Shown here piece by piece: positions 51,922 to 60,588 of a stretch of 64,000 bases of DNA (positions are counted from its first letter, which is position 1; each line of letters opens with the position of its first letter). The DNA lies in the NCBI RefSeq assembly GCF_007858445.1, contig NZ_VIGV01000006.1:62001-126000 (forward strand), read 5' to 3'. The stretch comes from Tsukamurella sputi. Lineage in GTDB: Bacteria; Actinomycetota; Actinomycetes; Mycobacteriales; Mycobacteriaceae. The position numbers were made by a program, and so were the translations under genes. Under the pieces are notes generated by a model that worked only from the letters and a program-made list of their open reading frames with translations, was not told the DNA's origin and did not search any database.

Positions 51922-52851
51922 CTACCGAGAGCGGAGTTCGCGCAGGTACGCGTTGTAGGCCTCGCGTTCGTCCTCTTCCCGACGGTCCGCGCCCGCCCGC
52001 GCCGCGTCGCGCCGCTCGGACCGGCGCCAGCGCAGCGCGAACAGGCAGGTGGTGATCATGGCGATGGGCTCGCCGTACGACCAGGCGAGTGCGCCGGCGA
52101 TGGATTGATCGCGCAGCGGGTCGATCCCCCACGAGGCCGGCGGTGCGGCGAAGAGCGCGACCATCGGCGTGGTCGCCATCATGAGGATCACGCCGATGAA
52201 GACGTGCAGGGGCATTTCGATGAAGATGTCGAAGAAGCGCATGAGCCAGGAGTCGCGGCCGGGGAGCGGCCCGATCGACAGGATCGGGATGATGAACAGC
52301 AGTCCCGCGCCGAGGAAGAAGACCTGGAGGGCGGTGTGGCCGAGCCAGGTCCCGCCGATCGCGTCGACGACGCCGCCGAGGTAGACGCCGTAGTAGCTCG
52401 CCAGGAACAGCGGAATGGTGAAGCCGGAGTGCAGCACGATCCGCGGTCCGCGGCTGCGCAGGAGGCCGAGTGCCGCCGCCAGCACGATGCGACCGAGTCC
52501 GCGGTGCGGCGTGGCCCGGAGCAGGAGTACGCCGGGCGCCCCGCCGACGAGCAGCGGCGGCACCAGGATCGACAGTGTGAGCTGCTGGAACATGAACGCG
52601 CTGAACAAGTGCCAGGAGTAGGCCTCGATGCGCAGCCCGGTGACCGCGGCCAGCACCAGGCAGCCGAGGAGGAAGCTCACGACGCGGGCGGCGGGCCACC
52701 GCCGGCCCCGGCGGCGCACCGTGCGCACCCCCGACAGGTACAGCGCGGCCGCGATCGCCGCCGTCAACGGGAGTACGGGCAGCGCCGGCGGATCCCAGGC
52801 GAGCATGCCCAGGATCGACGGTGCGTCGACCGGCGGATCAGGAACAATCAC
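51922..52851 (-). CDS. caa3-type CtaG cytochrome oxidase assembly protein
   Basis: A 309-residue protein with about nine helices. It is a caa3_CtaG domain without the CopD half: RIEAYSWHLFSAFMFQQLTLSILVPPLLVGGAP near residue 75 and IFIEMPLHVFIGVILMMATTPM near 215. Such proteins help insert copper into the caa3/aa3 oxidase. The start GTG at 52851 leaves only 23 nt to the divergent response regulator; ATG at 52809 is an alternative. Confidence 0.83.
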   Translation of the reverse strand: MIVPDPPVDAPSILGMLAWDPPALPVLPLTAAIAAALYLSGVRTVRRRGRRWPAARVVSFLLGCLVLAAVTGLRIEAYSWHLFSAFMFQQLTLSILVPPLLVGGAPGVLLLRATPHRGLGRIVLAAALGLLRSRGPRIVLHSGFTIPLFLASYYGVYLGGVVDAIGGTWLGHTALQVFFLGAGLLFIIPILSIGPLPGRDSWLMRFFDIFIEMPLHVFIGVILMMATTPMVALFAAPPASWGIDPLRDQSIAGALAWSYGEPIAMITTCLFALRWRRSERRDAARAGADRREEDEREAYNAYLRELRSR

Positions 52852-52874
52852 ATGCGCATATTACTATGTATGGA

Positions 52875-53570
52875 ATGAACACTCACAAGGTCCTGGTGAT
52901 CGAAGATGAACCCGCCCTCGCGCGGCTCATGCAGGAGTACCTCTCCCGCGACGGTTTCGACGTGACCACGGCCGCGGACGGGGAACGCGGACTCGCGCTC
53001 GCGCGGGAGCTGGATCCGGCGGTGATCCTGCTCGACATCGGGCTGCCGCGCATCGACGGGCTCGAGGTGTGCCGCGCCGTCCGCTCCTTCAGCGACGCCT
53101 ACGTCATCATGCTCACCGCGCGGGGCGATGAGCTCGACAAGATCGTCGGCCTGTCCGTCGGCGCCGACGACTACCTGGTCAAGCCCTTCAGCCCGCGTGA
53201 GGTGGTGGCGCGGGTCCGGGCCATGCTGCGCCGTCCGCGCACCCTGCCCGACGGTGCCGGCGCCCCCGCGGCCCGCCGGTTCGGCGCGCTCACCGTCGAC
53301 CCGCTGGCCCGTGAGGTGACGGTGGGGGAGCGGGTCGTGGAGCTCACGGCCACCGAGTTCGACGTGCTCTCTACCCTCGCCCGCAGTCCCCACGTCGCCT
53401 TCTCCCGCGGGCAGCTCATCGAGGCGATCTGGGGCGCCGGCTGGGTCGGCGACGAGCGGCTCGTCGACGTGCACGTGGGGCGGGTGCGCCGCAAGCTCGG
53501 CGACGACGCGGCGGATCCGCGGTACGTGCGCACGGTGCGGGGTGTGGGCTACCGGATGGGGCCGGGGTGA
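52875..53570 (+). CDS. OmpR-family response regulator
   Basis: A 231-residue regulator. The receiver domain has Glu10/Asp11, phosphorylation site Asp54 (LLDIGLP) and Lys103 (VKPFSP). The winged helix (about 130-230) ends VRTVRGVGYRMGPG. It starts at ATG 52875 with no ribosome binding site and a TATTAC box about 13 nt ahead, so it may be a leaderless transcript; ATG at 52866 is an alternative. Its stop overlaps the sensor kinase start by 4 nt (GTGA). Direct repeats in front of the SulP gene could be its target. Confidence 0.92.
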   Translation: MNTHKVLVIEDEPALARLMQEYLSRDGFDVTTAADGERGLALARELDPAVILLDIGLPRIDGLEVCRAVRSFSDAYVIMLTARGDELDKIVGLSVGADDYLVKPFSPREVVARVRAMLRRPRTLPDGAGAPAARRFGALTVDPLAREVTVGERVVELTATEFDVLSTLARSPHVAFSRGQLIEAIWGAGWVGDERLVDVHVGRVRRKLGDDAADPRYVRTVRGVGYRMGPG

Positions 53571-54493
53571 GGCGCGCCCGCGGCCCGGGCGTGCTGCTCA
53601 TGGCCGTGGCGCTGGGCACGCTCGCGGTCACGGCCTTCGTCGACTTCGTGATCTGGCCGCTGGTGCTCACGCGGGAATCGGCCGAGCGGGTGAACGTGCT
53701 GGCGGCGCTGCTCGGCTTCGTCGGCGCGCTGGTGGTCTCCGTCGCGGTGAGCGGCGTGCTCGCCCGCCGGCTCGATCGCTCGGTGGCGGCCAGGCTCGAG
53801 TACAGCGACCGCGAGCGCCGCAGGCTCCTCACCGATCTCGCGCACGAGATCCGCACGCCGGTCAGCGTTCTCGACGGCTACCTGGAGGCCATCCAGGACG
53901 GGGTGGTGGAACCGGACGCGGCGACGCTCACCGTGCTGCGGGCGCAGACGACGCGGCTCGCTCGGCTGACCGACGACGTGCAGTCCGTCTCTCACGCCGA
54001 GGAGGGCGCGCTCGACCTGCGGCCCGTCTCCGTCGACGTGGCCGAGCTCCTCGACACCGCCGCGGCGGCGGCCGGTCGCGCCTACGCCGAGCGGAACGTG
54101 GAGCTGCGCGTCCGCGTCGCCGCCGCGGCACGCAGGAGCATCCGCGCCGATCGGCACCGCCTCGACCAGGTGCTGGCGAACCTGCTGTCGAACGCGCTGC
54201 GGCACAGCGAGCCCGGCGGTGTCGTCGAGCTCGAGGCGGCCCCCGCCCCGCATCGACGCGTCCTGATCCGCGTGGTGGATCACGGCGACGGCATCGCCGC
54301 GCACCACCTGGAATCGATCTTCGAACGCTTCTACCGCACCGACATCGCGCGCGATCGCGATCACGGGGGCAGCGGGGTCGGCCTGACGATCAGCCGGGCC
54401 ATCGTCGCCGCCCACGACGGTCACATGTGGGTGGAGTCCGACGGGCCGGGCCGCGGCGCCGTCTTCTCCTTCACGCTGCCCGCACCCTGGTAG
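53567..54493 (+). CDS. Sensor histidine kinase, short form with little extracytoplasmic domain
   Basis: A 308-residue kinase. Two helices (about 8-30 and 45-65) are separated by only about 12 residues, so there is almost no external sensor domain. The phosphorylated His93 is in LAHEIRTPVS, and the ATPase has NLLSNALRHS, VVDHGDGI and GGSGVGLTISR. No HAMP domain is clear. It probably senses a membrane state or partner. The GTG start overlaps the regulator stop. Confidence 0.9.
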   Translation: MRRARGPGVLLMAVALGTLAVTAFVDFVIWPLVLTRESAERVNVLAALLGFVGALVVSVAVSGVLARRLDRSVAARLEYSDRERRRLLTDLAHEIRTPVSVLDGYLEAIQDGVVEPDAATLTVLRAQTTRLARLTDDVQSVSHAEEGALDLRPVSVDVAELLDTAAAAAGRAYAERNVELRVRVAAAARRSIRADRHRLDQVLANLLSNALRHSEPGGVVELEAAPAPHRRVLIRVVDHGDGIAAHHLESIFERFYRTDIARDRDHGGSGVGLTISRAIVAAHDGHMWVESDGPGRGAVFSFTLPAPW

Positions 54494-54519
54494 CCGGGAC
54501 CCCGACGTGCCCGGGGCGT

Positions 54520-54537
54520 CTTCACGGAACCTTCACG
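54520..54537 (+). promoter_or_regulatory. Direct repeats CTTCACG-N4-CTTCACG, response-regulator-type site
   Basis: Two identical 7-mers with an 11-nt period, the arrangement used by OmpR/PhoB-type dimers (compare GTTCACC units of actinobacterial PHO boxes). It lies 45-62 nt upstream of the SulP-carbonic anhydrase start and directly downstream of the two-component genes. Confidence 0.6.
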
Positions 54538-54581
54538 ACGCCGCGGCGGAGCGTCCACACGCCACCACCACAGTGGTGCCC

Positions 54582-56732
54582 ATGCAGGAGAAACTCAGAG
54601 ACATAGCGCGTTTCGACGGTCCCTCGTCGATCGTCGTCTTCCTCGTCGCGCTGCCACTGTCCCTCGGGATCGCGCTGGCCTCGGGCGCGCCGCTCATGGC
54701 CGGCCTCATCGCGGGTGTGGTCGGCGGCATCGTCGGCGGCCTCCTGGGCGGCTCGCCGCTGCTCGTCAGCGGCCCGGCCGCGGGCCTCACGGTGGTGGTC
54801 GCCGAGCTCATCGCGACCTTCGGCTGGAAGGTCACCACCGCGATCACCGTCGCCGCCGGACTGGTGCAGATCGGGCTCGGTCTCAGCCGCATCGCCCGTG
54901 CGGCGCTCGCCATCTCGCCGGTCGTGGTGCACGCCATGCTCGCCGGCATCGGCGTGACGATCGTGATCCAGCAGGTCCACGTACTGCTCGGCGGTTCCTC
55001 GCGCAGCTCGGTGCTGCAGAACCTCGCGGAGCTGCCCACCCGGATCGGCGCCCTGCACTGGCCGGACCTCGCCGTCGGGCTCGTGGTGATCGTCGTGATG
55101 GTCGCGTGGCCGAAGCTGCCCGCGGCCTGGCGACGCGTCCCCGGTGCGCTCGTCGCCGTCGCCGCGGCCACGATCCTGTCCCTCGTCGTCCCGATGAACG
55201 TCGAGCGGATCCGCCTGAACGGCTCCATCATCGACGCGATCGGCCTGCCCGCGATGCCCACCGGCAACTGGGGCGCCGTGGCGCTCGGCGTGCTCACCGT
55301 CGCGCTGATCGCCAGCGTCGAGTCCCTGCTCTCCGCCGTTGCCACCGACCGCATGCACGACGGCCCGAAGACGAACCTCGATCGCGAGCTCGTCGGCCAG
55401 GGCGCGGCCAACACCGTCTCCGGCCTGCTCGGCGGCCTGCCCGTCACCGGCGTCATCGTGCGCAGTGCGACCAATGTCGCCGCGGGTGCCCGCACCCGGT
55501 ATTCGGCGGTGCTGCACGGCGTCTGGCTCCTCCTGTTCTCCGTGGCGCTCTCCGGCGTGGTCGAGAAGATCCCGACGTCCGCCCTCGCCGGCCTGCTCAT
55601 CGTGATCGGCGTCCAGCTGGTGAAGATCTCGCACATCCGCTCCGCCCGGCGCACGGGCGATCTGCTGGTCTACGCCGTCACGATCGGCGGCGTGCTGTTC
55701 CTGAACCTGCTCGGGGGCGTGCTCGCCGGACTGGTCGTCGCACTGGTCCTCGTGCTGTGGCGCGTCGCGCGGGCGCACATCGAGGCCGTGGTCGACGGTG
55801 CCGGGCGCTGGCACGTCACCGTCGACGGGACCCTGTCCTTCTTCTCCCTGCCGCGCCTGACGCGGGTGCTCGCCACGGTCCCGCCCGGCCAGGACGTCGC
55901 GGTCGAGCTGACCGTCGACTTCCTCGACAACGCCGCGGCGGAGGAGATCCAGGAGTGGGCGCGCCGCTACCGCGCCGCGGGCGGCACCGTCACCGTCGAC
56001 GATCTGGGCGGCGCGGCGCTGGACGCCGCGGCGACCCGGACGCCCCGTCGGATCACGGAACGCCCGGCCGAGCGCGGCCTGCTGCCGTGGCGCGCGCACG
56101 CCCGGGGCGGTCTCGCGGACGGGATCGCCCGTTACCACCGCCGGCACGCGCCGCTCCTCAGCGACGACTTCGACCAGCTCAGCGGCGGGCAGCGACCCGA
56201 GGCCCTGTTCCTCACCTGCGCCGATTCGCGGGTCGTGCCGAACGTCATCACCGGCAGCGGGCCGGGGGACCTGTTCACCGTCCGCAACGTGGGCAATCTC
56301 GTGCCACGCGCGGGAACGGATCCGTCGCTCGAGGCGTCCCTGGCCTTCGCCGTCGAGGAGCTCGGGGTGCGACAGATCATCGTCTGCGGGCACTCGGCGT
56401 GCGGCGCGATGGGCGTCGCGCTCGACGCCCCGGAGGTGCCCCCGACGATCGAGCGCTGGATCGAGCACGCGGCGCCGTCGACCGACGCCTACCGCACCGG
56501 TCACCCCGTGCGCCGGGCCGCAGCGGACCTCGGCTTCGGTGACGCGGATCAGCTCTCCCTGGTCAACGTCGCGGTCCAGGTGGCGGCGGTGGCCGCGCAT
56601 CCGCTGGTGCGGGAGGCGGTCGCCGCGGGCCGGATCGAGGTGATCGGGCTGTTCTTCGACATCGCGTCCGGCCGGGTGCTGCGCGTGACGGACTCGGCGG
56701 TCGTGGAGGCGGACACCCTCACCCACGCCTGA
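54582..56732 (+). CDS. SulP-type anion transporter fused to a beta-carbonic anhydrase
   Basis: A 716-residue fusion. Residues about 10-400 are a SulP transporter with about 12-14 helices. About 405-490 is a STAS-like domain (VAVELTVDFLDNAAAEEIQEW). About 505-716 is a beta-carbonic anhydrase with zinc ligands Cys546, His604 and Cys607 (CADSR, GHSACGAM) and Asp548/Arg550. Family knowledge: such fusions (for example Rv3273) likely move bicarbonate, with the enzyme supplying it. It follows a two-component system with a direct-repeat site between them. ATG at 54582 matches the transporter N-terminus. Confidence 0.92.
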   Translation: MQEKLRDIARFDGPSSIVVFLVALPLSLGIALASGAPLMAGLIAGVVGGIVGGLLGGSPLLVSGPAAGLTVVVAELIATFGWKVTTAITVAAGLVQIGLGLSRIARAALAISPVVVHAMLAGIGVTIVIQQVHVLLGGSSRSSVLQNLAELPTRIGALHWPDLAVGLVVIVVMVAWPKLPAAWRRVPGALVAVAAATILSLVVPMNVERIRLNGSIIDAIGLPAMPTGNWGAVALGVLTVALIASVESLLSAVATDRMHDGPKTNLDRELVGQGAANTVSGLLGGLPVTGVIVRSATNVAAGARTRYSAVLHGVWLLLFSVALSGVVEKIPTSALAGLLIVIGVQLVKISHIRSARRTGDLLVYAVTIGGVLFLNLLGGVLAGLVVALVLVLWRVARAHIEAVVDGAGRWHVTVDGTLSFFSLPRLTRVLATVPPGQDVAVELTVDFLDNAAAEEIQEWARRYRAAGGTVTVDDLGGAALDAAATRTPRRITERPAERGLLPWRAHARGGLADGIARYHRRHAPLLSDDFDQLSGGQRPEALFLTCADSRVVPNVITGSGPGDLFTVRNVGNLVPRAGTDPSLEASLAFAVEELGVRQIIVCGHSACGAMGVALDAPEVPPTIERWIEHAAPSTDAYRTGHPVRRAAADLGFGDADQLSLVNVAVQVAAVAAHPLVREAVAAGRIEVIGLFFDIASGRVLRVTDSAVVEADTLTHA

Positions 56733-56742
56733 CGACACGCCG

Positions 56743-56778
56743 GCGCGGCGTCACGGACCTCACCCCGTGACGCCGCGC
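56743..56778 (+). terminator. Terminator-like hairpin after the SulP-carbonic anhydrase gene
   Basis: A 14-bp perfect stem GCGCGGCGTCACGG / CCGTGACGCCGCGC with an 8-nt loop starts 10 nt after the stop codon. Only a short T-rich stretch (GTTCT) follows, as is common in high-GC actinobacteria. Confidence 0.65.
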
Positions 56779-56864
56779 GTTCTGCACGCCGGCGAGCGTT
56801 TTTCGCGACACGGTTGTGACATTCGTGGGGCGAAACGGAGGCAGGCTGACGACGATGGGGGACA

Positions 56865-57527
56865 ATGCTCGGCGTCATGTTCTCTTCCACTCGCCCCTGG
56901 ACCGCCGCGACGGTGGCCGTCGTCACCGGGCTCGCTTTCGCTGTGCTGTACCTGGCGGTGGTCGCCACGCCGTGGGGCCAATCCGCCGACCACGAGCTCA
57001 TGCGGATGATCTCCGCGGCCTTCGGGGTGGAGAATCCCGTCGAGGGGGCTCTGGGCAGGTACCAGCTCCCGCTGCTCGCGGTGGGCGGCCTGGTCGTCGC
57101 CGCGGTGGTCGCCAGCCGGCGGTCGAAGGCGGTCGCCGTCTCCGCCGCGCTCGTGCTCGGCTCGACCACGGCGAGCGCCTTCGTGCTCAAGGCCCTCCTG
57201 GACCGTCCCTCGTTCGGCGTCGGTCCGGAGCTCAACTCCTTCCCGTCCAACACCGTCGCGGTCGTGGCCGCACTGGCCGTGATCCTGGTCGGCTCCGCCG
57301 CACAGCCCTACCGGGGCCTCGCGGTCCTCGTCGCGGGCTCCGCGGGCACCGTCGTCTCCGTCCTGGTCGTGGCCCAGCAGTGGCACCGCCCGGGCGATGT
57401 CCTGGGAGCATGGCTGATGGCGGCGTGCCTCGCCGCGGTGGTCCGGCTCGGCCAGGCGGCCTGGGCATGGACGTCGGACGTGGAAGGGAGCCTTTCCGGT
57501 GGTCAGCCTGCTGCTCATCGAGGATGA
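56865..57527 (+). CDS. PAP2-family phosphatase-like membrane protein with altered motif
   Basis: A 220-residue protein with about six helices. Motif 1 is KALLDRP (Lys109 to Pro115) and motif 3 is HRPGD (His174, Asp178). Motif 2 reads FPSNTV (128-130), not PSGH, so the usual second histidine is missing. The normal role is lipid phosphate hydrolysis, for example polyprenyl pyrophosphate recycling, but activity may be reduced or different here. Start ATG at 56865 follows a GATGGGGGA box; ATG at 56877 is possible. Its 3' end overlaps the response regulator by 29 nt. Confidence 0.75.
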   Translation: MLGVMFSSTRPWTAATVAVVTGLAFAVLYLAVVATPWGQSADHELMRMISAAFGVENPVEGALGRYQLPLLAVGGLVVAAVVASRRSKAVAVSAALVLGSTTASAFVLKALLDRPSFGVGPELNSFPSNTVAVVAALAVILVGSAAQPYRGLAVLVAGSAGTVVSVLVVAQQWHRPGDVLGAWLMAACLAAVVRLGQAAWAWTSDVEGSLSGGQPAAHRG

Positions 57528-58188
57528 TCCGGCGATCGTCGATGCCCTGGCGTTGTCCCTCGGCCGGCTCGGGCACACCGTCGATCACCTCGCGGCCGCC
57601 CCGGAGGACCTCGAGGACCGGGTCGCCGCCGCCGATGCGGTGATCCTGGACGTGGGGCTCCCGGGGGATGACGGTTTCGCCGTCTGTCGCCGCATCCGCC
57701 GGTCGAGCTCGGTCCCGATCCTCATGCTCACCGCGCGCTCCGACGACATCGACACCGTCGCCGGGCTCGAGGCCGGGGCGGACGATTACGTGGTCAAGCC
57801 GGTCAGTCCTCGTGTGCTCGACGCGCGGATCAAGGCCGCGCTGCGCCGGACCTCCCCGGCGGAGAACGTTCCGCCGGAGACCGCGGCACCGTCGGCCGAC
57901 GGTCCGCTCACGGTCGACCGGGCGGGCGCGGAGGTGCTGCGCGACGGTGCGCCCCTGCCGCTCACGCCCACGGAGAAGCGGCTGATGTACGCCTTCGCCG
58001 ACCATCCCGGACAGGTGCTCAGTCGCGAGCAGTTGCTGTCGATGGCGTGGAACCAGGACTTCCTGGGCGATTCGCGGCTGGTGGACAATGCGATCCTGCG
58101 GCTGCGCCCCAAGATCGATCCGCCCGACGGGACCAGTCACATCGAGACGGTGCGCGGCTTCGGCTACCGGTTCCGGCCGGCGCCGTGA
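57499..58188 (+). CDS. OmpR-family response regulator
   Basis: A 229-residue regulator. The receiver has Glu8/Asp9-Asp10, phosphorylation site Asp51 (ILDVGLPGDDGF) and Lys100 (VVKPVSP). The winged helix ends IETVRGFGYRFRPAP. It starts with GTG at 57499, inside the 3' end of the PAP2 gene in another frame, and its stop overlaps the sensor kinase start by 4 nt. The PAP2, regulator and kinase genes thus form one unit; a cell-envelope signal is plausible. Confidence 0.91.
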   Translation: MVSLLLIEDDPAIVDALALSLGRLGHTVDHLAAAPEDLEDRVAAADAVILDVGLPGDDGFAVCRRIRRSSSVPILMLTARSDDIDTVAGLEAGADDYVVKPVSPRVLDARIKAALRRTSPAENVPPETAAPSADGPLTVDRAGAEVLRDGAPLPLTPTEKRLMYAFADHPGQVLSREQLLSMAWNQDFLGDSRLVDNAILRLRPKIDPPDGTSHIETVRGFGYRFRPAP

Positions 58189-59624
58189 CGGCGCGCGGCG
58201 CCCGGCGCCCCCTGCTCGCGGGCCTGCGCGCCAGGATCCTCGCCATCATCGTGGTGGTGACCTGCCTGACGGCGGGCGTCACCGGCGTCGCGGTCACGGT
58301 CGTGGTCCGGGACTGGGTCTACCAGGACGCGCAGGACGCCGTGCTCACCACCTTCCGGCACGACATGGAGAACTTCGAACGCAACCCGGGGCGGGCGCGG
58401 ACCTGGCCGCGGGAGAACCCACCGGCGGAGGCGCCGCCGGGTGCGACCCCGCCGCCACCGTTCGTGGGATTGTCGAGCGATTACCTCGTCGAGGTCGACG
58501 GCGAGACGGAGCAGTGGGGGAACGGGATCCGGCCGCAGGACATCCCCCGGTCCATGCGCGAGGAATTGGTGGCGGTGCCCTCCGTCTACCGCTTCCAGCG
58601 GCTGTCGGACGGGCGGCTCCTCGTCGCGCACAGCATGAACCGGCCCGCGAACCTCGACGCCACCAGTGTCGTCGTGTACGGCGTGCAGCCGCTCGAGGAC
58701 GTCGGCGCCCGGCTCAATCGGCTGACGGTGCTGCTGATCGTCGCGGTGGCCGGCAGCGCACTCCTGGGTGTTCTGGTCGCGCTGCTCGTCGCGCGGACCG
58801 TGATCCGCCCGCTCAGCCGGGTCCAGGCCGTTGCCGCCCGGGTCACCGACGGCGACGTCGAGGCCCGCCTGCCGGCGACGAACGTCGCCGAACTGCGCGA
58901 CCTCACCGAGACCTTCAATTCGATGCTGGACCGGCAGACCGAGTCGATCGACGTCCTGCGAAGGCAGGACGCGCGCTCGCGTCGCTTCGTCGGCGACGTC
59001 TCGCACGAGCTCCGCAGCCCGCTCGCCGCGCTCGTTCCCGCGGCCGAGGTCCTCCGGGAGGAGGCCGCCGCCCTGGAGCCCGGCGCCGACCTGCGGCGTG
59101 CATCCGAGTTGGTCGCCTCCGAGGTGGACACGCTCGCCGGCCTGGTGGAGGACCTGCTGGAGATGACCCGGCTCGATGCGGGCGCCGCCGAGGTCCGGCG
59201 GGAGCCCTTCGAGCTGGCCGGGGCCCTGCGCGAGGCCCTGGACGCGCGCGGGTGGCCGTCCGTCGTGGTCGACGGTGCGCCGCTCACCGTCGATTCCGAT
59301 CGCCGCCGGGTGGTCGCCGTGGTGACCAACCTCGTCGGCAATGCCGTGCGGCACGGCGCGCCGCCGGTCACCGTGACGGTCGATGGTGCGCCCGAGGGCG
59401 CCGTGGTCGAGGTGCGAGACCACGGGCCGGGGGTGCCGCCCGGCGATGAGGAACGGGTCTTCGGCAGGTTCGCGAAAGCGCAGGAGGCGCGTTCGCGCGG
59501 CGCCGGAGGGGGCGCGGGCCTCGGGCTCGCGATCGCCCGGGACAACGCGCGGCTGCTCGGCGGCGACGTCGACTACCGGCGCGACGGTGCGACCACCGTC
59601 TTCCGGCTGCGCCTCGCCCGGTAA
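58185..59624 (+). CDS. Sensor histidine kinase with HAMP domain
   Basis: A 479-residue kinase. Helix 1 (about 18-42), a Pro-rich external domain (about 43-178, including ENPPAEAPPGATPPPP), helix 2 (about 180-203), then HAMP (IRPLSRVQAVAARVTDGD). The phosphorylated His274 is in DVSHELRSPL, and the ATPase has NLVGNAVRHG, VRDHGPGVP and GAGGGAGLGLAIA. GTG start at 58185 overlaps the regulator stop. Layout resembles CseC/MtrB-like envelope sensors. The signal is unknown. Confidence 0.92.
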   Translation: MTARGARRPLLAGLRARILAIIVVVTCLTAGVTGVAVTVVVRDWVYQDAQDAVLTTFRHDMENFERNPGRARTWPRENPPAEAPPGATPPPPFVGLSSDYLVEVDGETEQWGNGIRPQDIPRSMREELVAVPSVYRFQRLSDGRLLVAHSMNRPANLDATSVVVYGVQPLEDVGARLNRLTVLLIVAVAGSALLGVLVALLVARTVIRPLSRVQAVAARVTDGDVEARLPATNVAELRDLTETFNSMLDRQTESIDVLRRQDARSRRFVGDVSHELRSPLAALVPAAEVLREEAAALEPGADLRRASELVASEVDTLAGLVEDLLEMTRLDAGAAEVRREPFELAGALREALDARGWPSVVVDGAPLTVDSDRRRVVAVVTNLVGNAVRHGAPPVTVTVDGAPEGAVVEVRDHGPGVPPGDEERVFGRFAKAQEARSRGAGGGAGLGLAIARDNARLLGGDVDYRRDGATTVFRLRLAR

Positions 59625-59633
59625 ATTCGAGGC

Positions 59634-60437
59634 ATGCGCATCGCGGTGATCGACTCGGGTTTCGGGATGGTCAATTACGCCGACGCCCTCTCCCGCGTGC
59701 GCCCCGACACCGAGCTGGTGCTGGCCCGCGACCCCGACAACATGCCCTACGGCCTGCTGGAACCCGCGCGGATCTCCGAGTGCGTGGTGGCCATGGCCGG
59801 GGCGGCCGCGAAGTTCGACGTCGATGCGATCATCGTCGCCTGCAACACCGGATCGATGTACGCGCTGGAGGCGGCTCGCGCCCGGTTCGAACCCGCGATC
59901 CCCGTGGTCGGCGTGGTGCCCGCCATCCGTCCCGCGGGGTCGACGGGGCGCCCCTTCGCCGTCTGGGCCACCGCCGCGGCGACGGTGAGCGACTACCAGA
60001 CCTCACTGATCGACGCCTTCGCCGACCCGGCGTTGGCGCATCGCATCCCCTGCTACGGGCTGGCCGAGGCGATCGACTCGGGTTCACCGGAACGGGTGGC
60101 CGCGGCGATCGAGTCGGCCGCCGCGGCGACGCCCGAGGACATCGAGTCCGTGGTGCTCGGATGCACCCACTACGGCCTGGTCAGGGAGCCCGTCCTCGCG
60201 GCCCTGCGCGAGCGCACCGGACGGGAGGTCGCGGTCTTCGATTCGCCGGAGCCCGTCGCCCGGCAGGCGCTCCGACGGCTCGGTGCCGAGCCCGGCGGAC
60301 CGTCGGAACTGGGCGCGGTGGTGGCGGTGCTGGAGTCCGGCAGGCCGGGGACGCTGCCGGAAACGCTGGCGGCCTATCCCGCGGGCCGGCTCCTCCTGGA
60401 GCGCTGCGCGCGCACCCCGCGGCACGCGGGAAAATAA
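59634..60437 (+). CDS. Glutamate racemase-like protein (Asp/Glu racemase superfamily)
   Basis: A 267-residue protein of the MurI type. The N-terminus MRIAVIDSGFGM carries Asp7-Ser8, and both catalytic cysteines are present (ACNTGSM near 72 and LGCTHYGL near 184). Motifs and length fit an active D-glutamate-forming racemase. It starts 9 nt after the sensor kinase gene. It could be the only murI or a second copy; this cannot be decided from one window. A D-glutamate supply role fits the envelope theme. Confidence 0.85.
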   Translation: MRIAVIDSGFGMVNYADALSRVRPDTELVLARDPDNMPYGLLEPARISECVVAMAGAAAKFDVDAIIVACNTGSMYALEAARARFEPAIPVVGVVPAIRPAGSTGRPFAVWATAAATVSDYQTSLIDAFADPALAHRIPCYGLAEAIDSGSPERVAAAIESAAAATPEDIESVVLGCTHYGLVREPVLAALRERTGREVAVFDSPEPVARQALRRLGAEPGGPSELGAVVAVLESGRPGTLPETLAAYPAGRLLLERCARTPRHAGK

Positions 60438-60488
60438 TCGCGATGAGATATATGCACGATCGCAACTGTCCTGTTATCCTGAGAGAGC

Positions 60489-60522
60489 ACTGACCGCAGC
60501 TGACTCGCTCGCTGCGGTCAGT
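60489..60522. terminator. Bidirectional terminator-like hairpin between convergent genes
   Basis: Perfect 12-bp stem ACTGACCGCAGC / GCTGCGGTCAGT with a 10-nt loop. It lies between the convergent racemase-like gene (ends 60437) and membrane protein gene (ends 60589). Modest T-richness follows on the plus strand. Confidence 0.6.
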
Positions 60523-60588
60523 AGTCATTTGCAGGGCTTTTGATCTCTCAAGTTAGCCCAGCGTCTCTCAGGTGAAACGTCAAGCGTC

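Noticed and set aside
60438-60588. Small RNA gene in the gap between the racemase-like and membrane protein genes
   Set aside because: The only structure is one stem-loop that works as a terminator for convergent genes; no promoter is evident.
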